A stretch of DNA of 64,000 nt from Acetobacteraceae bacterium (GTDB lineage: Bacteria; Pseudomonadota; Alphaproteobacteria; Acetobacterales; Acetobacteraceae), in assembly GCA_027487385.1 (NCBI GenBank), contig JAIYDS010000118.1:33465-97464 (forward strand), in the 5' to 3' direction. Under the pieces are notes generated by a model that did not search any database, was not told where the DNA came from, and saw nothing but the letters and a program-made list of their open reading frames with translations. The translations under genes were made by a program, and so were the position numbers. Shown piece by piece: positions 35,968 to 42,722 of this stretch; within the stretch, counting starts at the first letter, position 1; each line of letters starts with the position of its first letter.

Positions 35968-36606
35968 ATGGGCCATACGGCGCGGCTGTCATGCCGCCCT
36001 CGACTCGGAGCCCTGCCCCTGAACGCCGCCGTCCCCCTGGCCCAGCCGCGCAAGCGGGGCCGCCCGCGCAACCAGGCGCCGGTCCTGGATTCCGCCCTGG
36101 CGCTGGTCCGCAGCCAGGGCGTGCGCGCGGTGACAATGGAGGCCATCGCCGAGAAGGCCGGCATCACCAAGGTGACGCTTTACCGACATTGGCCGTCCAA
36201 GGCGGCCCTGCTGGCGGATGCCTTGCTGACGGAACTGGCCGCCGCACTCCCGCTCGACGCGGAGAAGCCGGCCTGGGAGGCCATCTCCTCCCATGCGGTG
36301 CGCCTCGGCCAGGCGCTGGAGGGCGATATTGGCGGGCTGTTCCGCAGCGTCGCGGCGGAATGCGTGGTCGAGGAGGCGGCCCTGCGGGACTTCCGTGACC
36401 GCTATCTGGGCCTGCGGCGCCGGGCCGCCCTGCAGATCATCCGCGCAGGGCTGAAGGATGGCTCCTTCACGGCGGATGGCCGCGCCGAGGATCTGCACGA
36501 CGCCATCTATGGCGGCATCTTCTACCGCTTCCTGTTCGGCTTCGGCGCGCTGGACCGCAAGCGGGTCCTGCAGCTCCTCACCACCATCCTCAAGCCCGCG
36601 GCCTGA
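35968..36606 (+). CDS. TetR-family transcriptional regulator
   Basis: TetR/AcrR-type repressor, 212 aa from ATG 35968, though a later non-ATG start is possible since the N-terminal 25 residues look unstructured. The helix-turn-helix is clear: KRGRPRNQAPVLDSALALV and ITKVTLYRHWPSKAAL. The C-terminal ligand domain resembles the TetR_C_11-type AefR-like group. It follows the amidase by 25 bases on the same strand and is convergent with the CoA-ligase gene. Probable target is the amidase region. Confidence 0.88.
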   Translation: MGHTARLSCRPRLGALPLNAAVPLAQPRKRGRPRNQAPVLDSALALVRSQGVRAVTMEAIAEKAGITKVTLYRHWPSKAALLADALLTELAAALPLDAEKPAWEAISSHAVRLGQALEGDIGGLFRSVAAECVVEEAALRDFRDRYLGLRRRAALQIIRAGLKDGSFTADGRAEDLHDAIYGGIFYRFLFGFGALDRKRVLQLLTTILKPAA

Positions 36607-36619
36607 GACCTCCCCTGCG

Positions 36620-36641
36620 TGCCCCGCCACTCACTGGGGCA
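36620..36641. terminator. Hairpin between convergent genes
   Basis: TGCCCC pairs with GGGGCA across a ten-base loop between the TetR gene and the convergent CoA-ligase gene, overlapping the latter's stop. It can extend with CTGC/GCAG at the base with one bulge. No T run follows. It could serve as a bidirectional terminator. Confidence 0.35.
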
Positions 36642-38154
36642 GCAGCTCCTTCAGCCGGAAGCGCATGATCTTGCCCGAACCGGTGCGGGGAATCTCCTCC
36701 GTGATATGCACGGCATGCGGCACCTTGTAGGCGGAAAGTGCCTGGCGCAGCGCGGCGAGCAGGGCCGCGACATCCACGCCCTGGCCGGGCTTTTCGGCGA
36801 CGAAGAGCACGGGCACCTCGCCCAGTTCCGCATGGGGGGCCGCCACCACGGCGCAGTCGCGCACGCCAGGGAAGGCGGCCGCCACTTCCTCGATCTCGGC
36901 GGGCGCGATGTTCTGCCCGCCGCGGATGATCAGCTCCTTCAGTCGGCCGGTGATGGTGAGGAAGCCTTCCGCATCCGCGCGCGCCAGATCCCCCGTGTGA
37001 TACCAGCCACGCCGCAGCGCCTGCGCCGTCTCCGCCGGCTTGTTGTGGTAGCCCAGCATGACATTGGGGCCGCGCACGATCAGTTCACCCTCGGCGCCCG
37101 GCGCTGCATCCTCGCCACTCACGGGATCAAGCAGCCGCACCGTCAGCCCCGGCACCGGCAGGCCGCAGGAGCCCAGCGGCCGCGCGCCATGCATCCAGTT
37201 CATCGTGACCATGGTGCAGGTCTCGGTGATGCCGTAGCCGTCGAGCAGGCGTGAGCCGAAGCGCTCTTCCCAGCTGCGGTTCAGCGTGCCCGGCATGATG
37301 GCGCCCGCCGAGACCGAGCGCATCAGGCGGGGTGCCACGGGCGCCTCGCCCTCCGAGATGGTCTGCAGCAGGTAGTGGAACATGGTCGGCACGCCGGCGA
37401 AGAGCGTGGGCTGTTCTTCGGCCATGAGGCGCCGCACCTCGCCCGTCGAATAGCGTTCCATGATGCGCACCGAACAGCCGGTGGCGATGGCCGAGAGAAA
37501 GGCCAGGTTCAGCCCATAGGAGTGGAACAGCGGCAGCGGCGAGAGAAATTCGTCCTCATCCGAGAGCCCCAGGATCGGCGCCCAGCAGGCGGCCGTCACC
37601 CAGAGCATGCCGCGCAGCGTCAGGATCACGCCCTTGGCCCGGCCTGTGGTGCCGGAGGTGTAGATGATGAAGGCCGCCTCTTCGAGCAAAGGCGGATCGG
37701 CCGCGGGCATGAGAGGGGGTGATCCGCTCAGCCCCTCCAGCTCGCCATCGGCGATGATGACCGTCGCGAGTGCGGGCAGGCCAGCCCGTGCCTCCGCCAA
37801 CTGCCCCGCGCGCTCGGCGCTGACGATCAGCGCGCGGCAGCCGGCATCCTCCAGCCGGTAGAGAATCTCGGGCAGGGTCGCGTCATGGCTGATCGGTACG
37901 TTGATGGCGCCGGCGCGCAGGATGGCGCAGCCGGCCTCGATCCAGGCGACGGAATTGGGCAGCAGCAGCGCCACGCGATCCCCAGGGGCCACGCCCGCCG
38001 CGGCCAGATGCCCGGCCAGGTTGCCGCTGCGCGCGGCAAGCCCCGCCCAGGTGACACCGCGCGTCGAGTCCCGGAAGGCCCGCTTCCCGCCCCGCTCGGC
38101 CGCGTGGCGCGCGAGCAGGACGGGCAGCGGCGCGATCAGATCCGTGCGGATCAC
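36631..38154 (-). CDS. AMP-dependent acyl-CoA ligase
   Basis: Class I adenylate-forming ligase, 507 aa, starting from a GTG one base after the TGA of the upstream gene. Motifs: YTSGTTGRAKGV phosphate loop, GYGITET, the YHTGDLARAD hinge region and the catalytic Lys in PRTGSGKIMR. It should activate a carboxylic acid to its CoA thioester through an acyl-adenylate. The upstream gene encodes a LivJ-type receptor in the same operon, so the acid may be what that receptor imports. Aromatic or branched-chain acid substrates are most likely. Confidence 0.9.
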   Translation of the reverse strand: MIRTDLIAPLPVLLARHAAERGGKRAFRDSTRGVTWAGLAARSGNLAGHLAAAGVAPGDRVALLLPNSVAWIEAGCAILRAGAINVPISHDATLPEILYRLEDAGCRALIVSAERAGQLAEARAGLPALATVIIADGELEGLSGSPPLMPAADPPLLEEAAFIIYTSGTTGRAKGVILTLRGMLWVTAACWAPILGLSDEDEFLSPLPLFHSYGLNLAFLSAIATGCSVRIMERYSTGEVRRLMAEEQPTLFAGVPTMFHYLLQTISEGEAPVAPRLMRSVSAGAIMPGTLNRSWEERFGSRLLDGYGITETCTMVTMNWMHGARPLGSCGLPVPGLTVRLLDPVSGEDAAPGAEGELIVRGPNVMLGYHNKPAETAQALRRGWYHTGDLARADAEGFLTITGRLKELIIRGGQNIAPAEIEEVAAAFPGVRDCAVVAAPHAELGEVPVLFVAEKPGQGVDVAALLAALRQALSAYKVPHAVHITEEIPRTGSGKIMRFRLKELLPQ

Positions 38155-38155
38155 C

Positions 38156-39367
38156 TCAGCCCTGCCGCACCAGCGGGCAGGCGCTTTGCGAGAGCGGGCG
38201 ATAGGCTTCGTCGCCCGGGATGACGGCGCGCAGCTTGTAGTAATCCCAGGGGCGGCGGGATTCCTCGGGCCGCTTCACCTCATAGACGTACATGTCGTGC
38301 ACCATCCGGCCATCCACGCGGATGCGGCCATTGGTGGCAAAGAAATCGTTGATCGGCGTCTCGCGCATCCGCGCCATGATGGCCGCCGTGTCGAGCGAGC
38401 CCACGGCGCGCACCGCGTTCAGGTAATGCATGGTCGAGGAGTAGTCGCCCGCATCGCCCATATGCGGCATGCGGTTGCGGATGGCGAAGAAGCGCTGCGC
38501 CCAGGCGCGCGTCGCGTCGTCCCGGTCCCAGTAGAAGCCATTGGTCAGCACCATGCCCTGCGCGACCGGCAGGCCCAGCGCATGCACATCGGGCAGCCAG
38601 GTGAGCAGCCCCACCACCGTCTGGCGCCGGCGCAGGCCGAATTCATGCGCGGCCTTCACCGCGTTGATGAACACCGTGCCCGAGCCCGCGATGGCGACGA
38701 CCTGCGCGCCAGACCCCTGGGCCCGCAGCAGGAAGGAGGAGAGATCGGCACTCTCCACCGGATAGCGCACCGTGCCGGCCACACGCCCGCCCGCCGCACG
38801 CACCACCTCGATCGTGTCGGATTCCAGCGCATGACCGAAGGCGTAGTCGGCGGTCAGGAAGAACCAGCTGGTCTTGCCGTCGCGCAGCAGGGCATTGGCC
38901 GTGCCGCGCGCCAGCGCCACCGTGTCATAGGCATAGTGGATGCTGTTGGGCGTGCAGCCCTCATTGGTGATGCGCGACGAGCCCGAGCCATTGACGATGG
39001 CGATCCGGTTGCGCTCCCGCGCCACGCCGGCCACGGCCAGCGCCACGGCGGAATTGATCAGGTTGGCGATGAGATGCACGTCATTGCGGTCATACCATTC
39101 GCGGGCGCGGGTGACGGCGACGTCGGGGCGGTTCTGGTGGTCGGCGACCACCACCTCGATGGGCCGCCCCAGCAATTGACCGCCGAAATCCTGCACCGCC
39201 ATCCGCACGGCGGTGACGGCGCCTTCGCCCGACTGGTCGGAGAACTGGCCGGACATGTCGGTCAGCACACCGATGCGGATCGGGCCGGTCTGCGCCAAGG
39301 CGGGGCTGGCCAGGGTGGCGCCCACGGCCGTGCCGAGGACCGCGTGGTTGAAGCTGCGGCGTTGCAT
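38156..39367 (-). CDS. Branched-chain-amino-acid-type ABC substrate-binding protein
   Basis: LivJ-type periplasmic binding protein (Peripla_BP_6), 403 aa. The ATG at 39367 with GGAGATGAG upstream is preferred over the track's 39439. The signal peptide MQRRSFNHAVLG..ALA has a twin arginine. Family segments: RIGVLTDMSGQFSDQSG, VVADHQNRPDVAV and FFLTADYAFGHALE. Such receptors in catabolic operons often bind aromatic acids rather than amino acids. No permease is nearby. It leads the CoA-ligase operon, whose promoter carries a direct-repeat motif shared with the hydroxylase operon. Confidence 0.9.
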   Translation of the reverse strand: MQRRSFNHAVLGTAVGATLASPALAQTGPIRIGVLTDMSGQFSDQSGEGAVTAVRMAVQDFGGQLLGRPIEVVVADHQNRPDVAVTRAREWYDRNDVHLIANLINSAVALAVAGVARERNRIAIVNGSGSSRITNEGCTPNSIHYAYDTVALARGTANALLRDGKTSWFFLTADYAFGHALESDTIEVVRAAGGRVAGTVRYPVESADLSSFLLRAQGSGAQVVAIAGSGTVFINAVKAAHEFGLRRRQTVVGLLTWLPDVHALGLPVAQGMVLTNGFYWDRDDATRAWAQRFFAIRNRMPHMGDAGDYSSTMHYLNAVRAVGSLDTAAIMARMRETPINDFFATNGRIRVDGRMVHDMYVYEVKRPEESRRPWDYYKLRAVIPGDEAYRPLSQSACPLVRQG

Positions 39368-39421
39368 GGACTCATCTCCTCGATGTTTCGCAGGCTGCTC
39401 TTCATGGCGGCCCTGGCGCGA

Positions 39422-39444
39422 GGAAGACTTGCATAGCAAGACTC
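39422..39444. promoter_or_regulatory. 14-nt-period direct repeat upstream of LivJ gene
   Basis: AAGACT occurs twice at a 14-base period (39424 and 39438) within GGAAGACTTGCATAGCAAGA. The same layout, GnAAGwC repeated at 14 bases with GC before the second copy, occurs upstream of the hydroxylase operon at 40530. It lies 55-77 bases upstream of the LivJ start, next to the HxlR regulator gene. Confidence 0.45.
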
Positions 39445-39471
39445 AGGAATCAACAAGAGCTTGCGGCAGGC

Positions 39472-40449
39472 TCAGAGATGGTAGCCGGTGATGAACCGGA
39501 CCCGGCGGGCCGGTACCGCCTCTCCGCAATGCGGGCAGACCAGCCTGGGAGTGAGGATTCGTCCGGCGGGGTCGAGGAAGCTGAGGGTGGGTGTCCGGCC
39601 AGGGCGCAGCCACCGGTCGGCCCAGGCTTTCATAAGTGCCAGCGGCGCGAAGAGGTCCCAGCCCGTCGGCGTCAGCGCATAGGCGGCGCCGCCGGCGGCG
39701 CGCTCCAGCAACCCGCCGGCGACCAGGTTCTTCAGTCGGCCGGAGAGGATATTGGTAGCGATGCCGAGATTCTGGTGGATCTCGTCGAAGCGCTCATTGC
39801 CGTGGAAGAACTCCCGCAGGATCAGGAAGGTCCAGCGGTCGCCGATGATCGAGAGGGTGCGCTCCACCGAGCAGGGGCGGCGGCCCACCACCTGGCCATC
39901 CCGCCAGGGGCGCCGCTGCCGCGCGGGCGCGGCGCGGGCGGGGCGCCAGTAATCGGGCGCGATGGCGAAGCGGACCTCGCGCGCATCCACCGCCTGCCCG
40001 TTCTCGGCCCAGGCCACCCGGGGCGAGAACCAGGAGCGGCAATCCAGGTGGAACAGCGCCAGGGGCGGGCAGCCTGGCTGCAGCCAACGGTCGCCGAAGG
40101 CCAGCAGCGAGAGGAAGACCGGGTAGAGATCCAGCCCGCGCTCGGTCAGGAAATAGCCCTTCCAGCGCCGCGCCTCGTCCAATTCGCGCGGCTCGAAGAT
40201 CTCGGCCTCGACCAGCTTGTCGAGGGTGGCGGTCAGCGTGGCCCGCGGAATGCCGAGTCGCTCATGGAAATCGTTGAAGCGGCGGGCGGAGAAGAAGGCC
40301 TCGCGCGCGACGAGGAAGCTCCAGGTGTCGCCCAGGATGGCGATGGTGTCGGCCATGGCGCAGTCGCGCTCATGTCCGCGGGGGATGGTGCGGTCGGGCC
40401 GGGCCGCCGCCTCGTCCATTGCCGTCGAGTTCGCCAGACTGGCCGCCAT
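39472..40449 (-). CDS. Tandem-domain HxlR-type transcriptional regulator
   Basis: A 325-aa protein made of two complete HxlR winged-helix units, where the family norm is one of about 110-150 aa. Unit one (about 30-175) has CAMADTIAILGDTWSFLV and the wing KGYFLTERGLDLYPV; unit two (about 190-320) has CSVERTLSIIGDRWTFLI and AAYALTPTGWDLFAP. Each HTH is followed by the same tail type, and unit two keeps a CPHCG pair that unit one has lost. Each unit begins with the conserved Cys that senses redox state or electrophiles in some HxlR proteins. It lies between the LivJ/CoA-ligase and hydroxylase operons and is divergent from the latter. Confidence 0.87.
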   Translation of the reverse strand: MAASLANSTAMDEAAARPDRTIPRGHERDCAMADTIAILGDTWSFLVAREAFFSARRFNDFHERLGIPRATLTATLDKLVEAEIFEPRELDEARRWKGYFLTERGLDLYPVFLSLLAFGDRWLQPGCPPLALFHLDCRSWFSPRVAWAENGQAVDAREVRFAIAPDYWRPARAAPARQRRPWRDGQVVGRRPCSVERTLSIIGDRWTFLILREFFHGNERFDEIHQNLGIATNILSGRLKNLVAGGLLERAAGGAAYALTPTGWDLFAPLALMKAWADRWLRPGRTPTLSFLDPAGRILTPRLVCPHCGEAVPARRVRFITGYHL

Positions 40450-40529
40450 GATGTGTTCCGAAAACCTTTGCTGGCCCAGGGTGATGGTTCAGCCTCTTGC
40501 ATTCTACCCCTTCGTCATGGTCTTGTCCT

Positions 40530-40550
40530 GCAAGTCTAGTTACGCAAGTC
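40530..40550. promoter_or_regulatory. 14-nt-period direct repeat upstream of hydroxylase operon
   Basis: GCAAGTC occurs twice, at 40530 and 40544, exactly 14 bases apart, in the 184-base gap between the HxlR gene and the hydroxylase operon. HxlR-family proteins are known to bind direct repeats. The pattern resembles the site at 39422, so it is a candidate operator for the tandem HxlR regulator. Confidence 0.45.
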
Positions 40551-40633
40551 AGAGGCGGGGAGGGTGGAAAATGGCGCAGAAGACCGGAAGCCGGGCCAGC
40601 CGCCACGTGCCCTTCCCCGCGGCCTGAGAGACC

Positions 40634-41491
40634 ATGAAGCCACCGCCCTTCGATTATCGCCGCTGCACCAGCCTGGAGGAGGCCCTGGCCCTGCTCGCGC
40701 AGCATGGCGCCGAGGCGAAGCTGCTGGCCGGCGGGCAAAGCCTGATGCCCATGCTGAACTTTCGTTTGCTGCGCCCAGCGCTGCTGGTGGATATCGGCCG
40801 GATCGGGGCGCTGGATGGCATCACTGAGGATGCGGCGGGCCTCACCATCGGCGCGCTGACGCGGCACCGCGTGCTGGAGGGCGATGCGCGCATCGCCACC
40901 CATTTCCCGATGCTGGCCGAGGCCATGGCGCATGTTGCCCATCTCGCGGTGCGCAATCGCGGCACCCTCGGCGGCAGTCTTTCCCACGCCGACCCGGCCG
41001 CCGAACTGCCCATGATGACACTGCTGCTCAACGCCACGCTGCGCCTTGAGCGCCAGGGCGGCCGGCGCGAGATTCCGGCGGCGGAATTCTTCCTCGGCAG
41101 CCTCACCACCGCGCTGGATCCCGATGAGATGCTGACCGCCATCCACCTGCCTTTCCTGCCGTCAGGTGCCGGCTGGGGCTTCGCCGAGACGGCGCCGCGC
41201 GCGGGCGATTTCGCGACCGCCGCCGCCGCCTGCGTGCTGACCCGCCAGGGCGGCGCCGTGACCATGGCGCGCATCGCCGTGATGGGCGTGCATGAGACGG
41301 CGCTACGCTTGCACGCCGCCGAAGAGGCGTTGCTGGGCCAGGGGCCCGCCGCCTTCGCCAACGCCGCCCGGCTCGCGCGCGAAGCGGTGGAGCCCAGCAG
41401 TGATCTGCGCGCCTCGGCCGATCTGCGGCGGCATCTGGTGGAGGTGCAGGTCGGCCGTGTGCTCGCCGCCGCCTGGGAGCGCGCCGCATGA
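40634..41491 (+). CDS. Molybdenum hydroxylase FAD subunit (CoxM-type)
   Basis: Medium subunit of a xanthine dehydrogenase/aerobic CO dehydrogenase-family enzyme, 285 aa, carrying FAD between the FeS subunit and the electron acceptor. The FAD-binding motifs AGGQS at 32-36 and TLGGS at 111-115 are both present. The C-terminal CO_deh_flav_C domain follows. It overlaps the FeS gene by four bases. The operon order M-S-hydrolase-L plus SDR, with a nearby CoA ligase, suggests hydroxylation of a heteroaromatic or aromatic acid rather than CO oxidation. Confidence 0.93.
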   Translation: MKPPPFDYRRCTSLEEALALLAQHGAEAKLLAGGQSLMPMLNFRLLRPALLVDIGRIGALDGITEDAAGLTIGALTRHRVLEGDARIATHFPMLAEAMAHVAHLAVRNRGTLGGSLSHADPAAELPMMTLLLNATLRLERQGGRREIPAAEFFLGSLTTALDPDEMLTAIHLPFLPSGAGWGFAETAPRAGDFATAAAACVLTRQGGAVTMARIAVMGVHETALRLHAAEEALLGQGPAAFANAARLAREAVEPSSDLRASADLRRHLVEVQVGRVLAAAWERAA

Positions 41492-41973
41492 TCGCGAAGC
41501 AACGCATCGCCCTGACCGTGAATGGACGGCGTATCGAGGCCGAGGTCGAACCCCGGCTGCTGCTGACGGATTTCCTGCGCGGCACGCTTGGCCTCACCGG
41601 CACGCATGTGGGGTGCGAGCACGGCGTCTGTGGCGCATGCACCATCCTGCTGGATGGCCTGAGCGCCCGCGCCTGCCTGATGCTGGCGGTGCAGGCCGAT
41701 GGCGCCGCGCTGGAAACGGTCGAAAGCCTCGGCACGCCCGAGATGCTCTCCGACCTGCAAAAGGATTTCCGCGAGCATCACGCGCTGCAATGCGGCTTCT
41801 GCACGCCCGGCATGCTGATGACCGCGACGGACCTGCTCCGCACCCGGCCGCTCGCAACGGATGAGGAGATCCGGGACGGACTCTCCGGCAATCTCTGCCG
41901 CTGCACCGGCTATGAAAACATCGTGCGCGCGGTGCGTGCCGCCGCGGCGCGCCGTGGGGGGACGCCATCATGA
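41488..41973 (+). CDS. Molybdenum hydroxylase [2Fe-2S] subunit (CoxS-type)
   Basis: Small subunit with two [2Fe-2S] clusters, 161 aa. The plant-ferredoxin cluster is [15 protein letters not shown] with a fourth Cys in ARACLM; the second cluster uses CGFCTPGM and CRCTGYE. It passes electrons from the molybdenum centre to FAD. Overlaps the FAD subunit gene and the following hydrolase gene by four bases each, so translation is coupled along the operon. Confidence 0.95.
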   Translation: MIAKQRIALTVNGRRIEAEVEPRLLLTDFLRGTLGLTGTHVGCEHGVCGACTILLDGLSARACLMLAVQADGAALETVESLGTPEMLSDLQKDFREHHALQCGFCTPGMLMTATDLLRTRPLATDEEIRDGLSGNLCRCTGYENIVRAVRAAAARRGGTPS

Positions 41974-42722
41974 AGCTGAATTTGCTTTCCGGCGGCCGCA
42001 TCCGGCTGCGCCGCGCCACCTATATCCCCGGCGCCCCGCGCGAGGAGGTGTTCGAGGCGCCCGTGCCCTGCTTCCTGATCCGCCACCCGAAGGGCGATGT
42101 GGTGATCGACACCGGCTGCAACCCGGCGGCGGCCGCCGATCCCGCCGGCATATGGGGCGCGCTGGCCAAATCCATGCCGCCACTGCACGGGCCAGAGGAG
42201 CATGTCGGCGCCTCCCTCGCCGCGCTGGGCGTGCGGGCGGAAGACGTGCCCTTGGTGGTGATGACGCATCTGCATTTCGACCATGCCGGCGCCAATGCGC
42301 TGTTCGCCCGCGCCGAATTCATCGTCCAGGCCGCCGAGCACGAAGCGGCCAGCGCCGGGGATGCGGAGGCCTGGGGCTATCTCCGCCGCGAATGGGAAGT
42401 GCCCCGCCCGATGCGCCAGATCAGTGGCGAGCTTGATCTCTTCGGCGATGGCAAGGTCAACCTGATCCCGCTGCCCGGCCACACGCCGGGGCTGATGGGC
42501 GTGCTGCTCGACATGCCCGAGGAAGGCCGCATCCTCATCGCCGGTGACGCTGTGCCGCTGCGCCAGGTGCTGAACGAGGACCGCATGCCCCGCAACATGC
42601 GCGACCCCGACGCCGCCCGTGCCAGCTATGCTCGCGTCCGCGCCATCGAGGCCGAGGGCGCGCTGGTGATCTGCGGCCATGACATGCCGCAATGGCAAGC
42701 GCTGCGGCCCGCCTACGCATGA
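41970..42722 (+). CDS. Metallo-beta-lactamase-fold hydrolase (AHL-lactonase-like)
   Basis: A 250-aa metallohydrolase of the N-acyl-homoserine-lactonase-like group. The dinuclear zinc motif HLHFDH is at 100-105, followed by LPGHTPG, IAGDAV and CGHD, giving all expected metal ligands. No signal peptide. It lies between the FeS and molybdenum subunit genes, with four-base overlaps on both sides, so it must be made together with the enzyme. It may hydrolyse a lactone or ester product of the hydroxylase; quorum quenching is another possibility but fits the context less well. Confidence 0.88.
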   Translation: MKLNLLSGGRIRLRRATYIPGAPREEVFEAPVPCFLIRHPKGDVVIDTGCNPAAAADPAGIWGALAKSMPPLHGPEEHVGASLAALGVRAEDVPLVVMTHLHFDHAGANALFARAEFIVQAAEHEAASAGDAEAWGYLRREWEVPRPMRQISGELDLFGDGKVNLIPLPGHTPGLMGVLLDMPEEGRILIAGDAVPLRQVLNEDRMPRNMRDPDAARASYARVRAIEAEGALVICGHDMPQWQALRPAYA

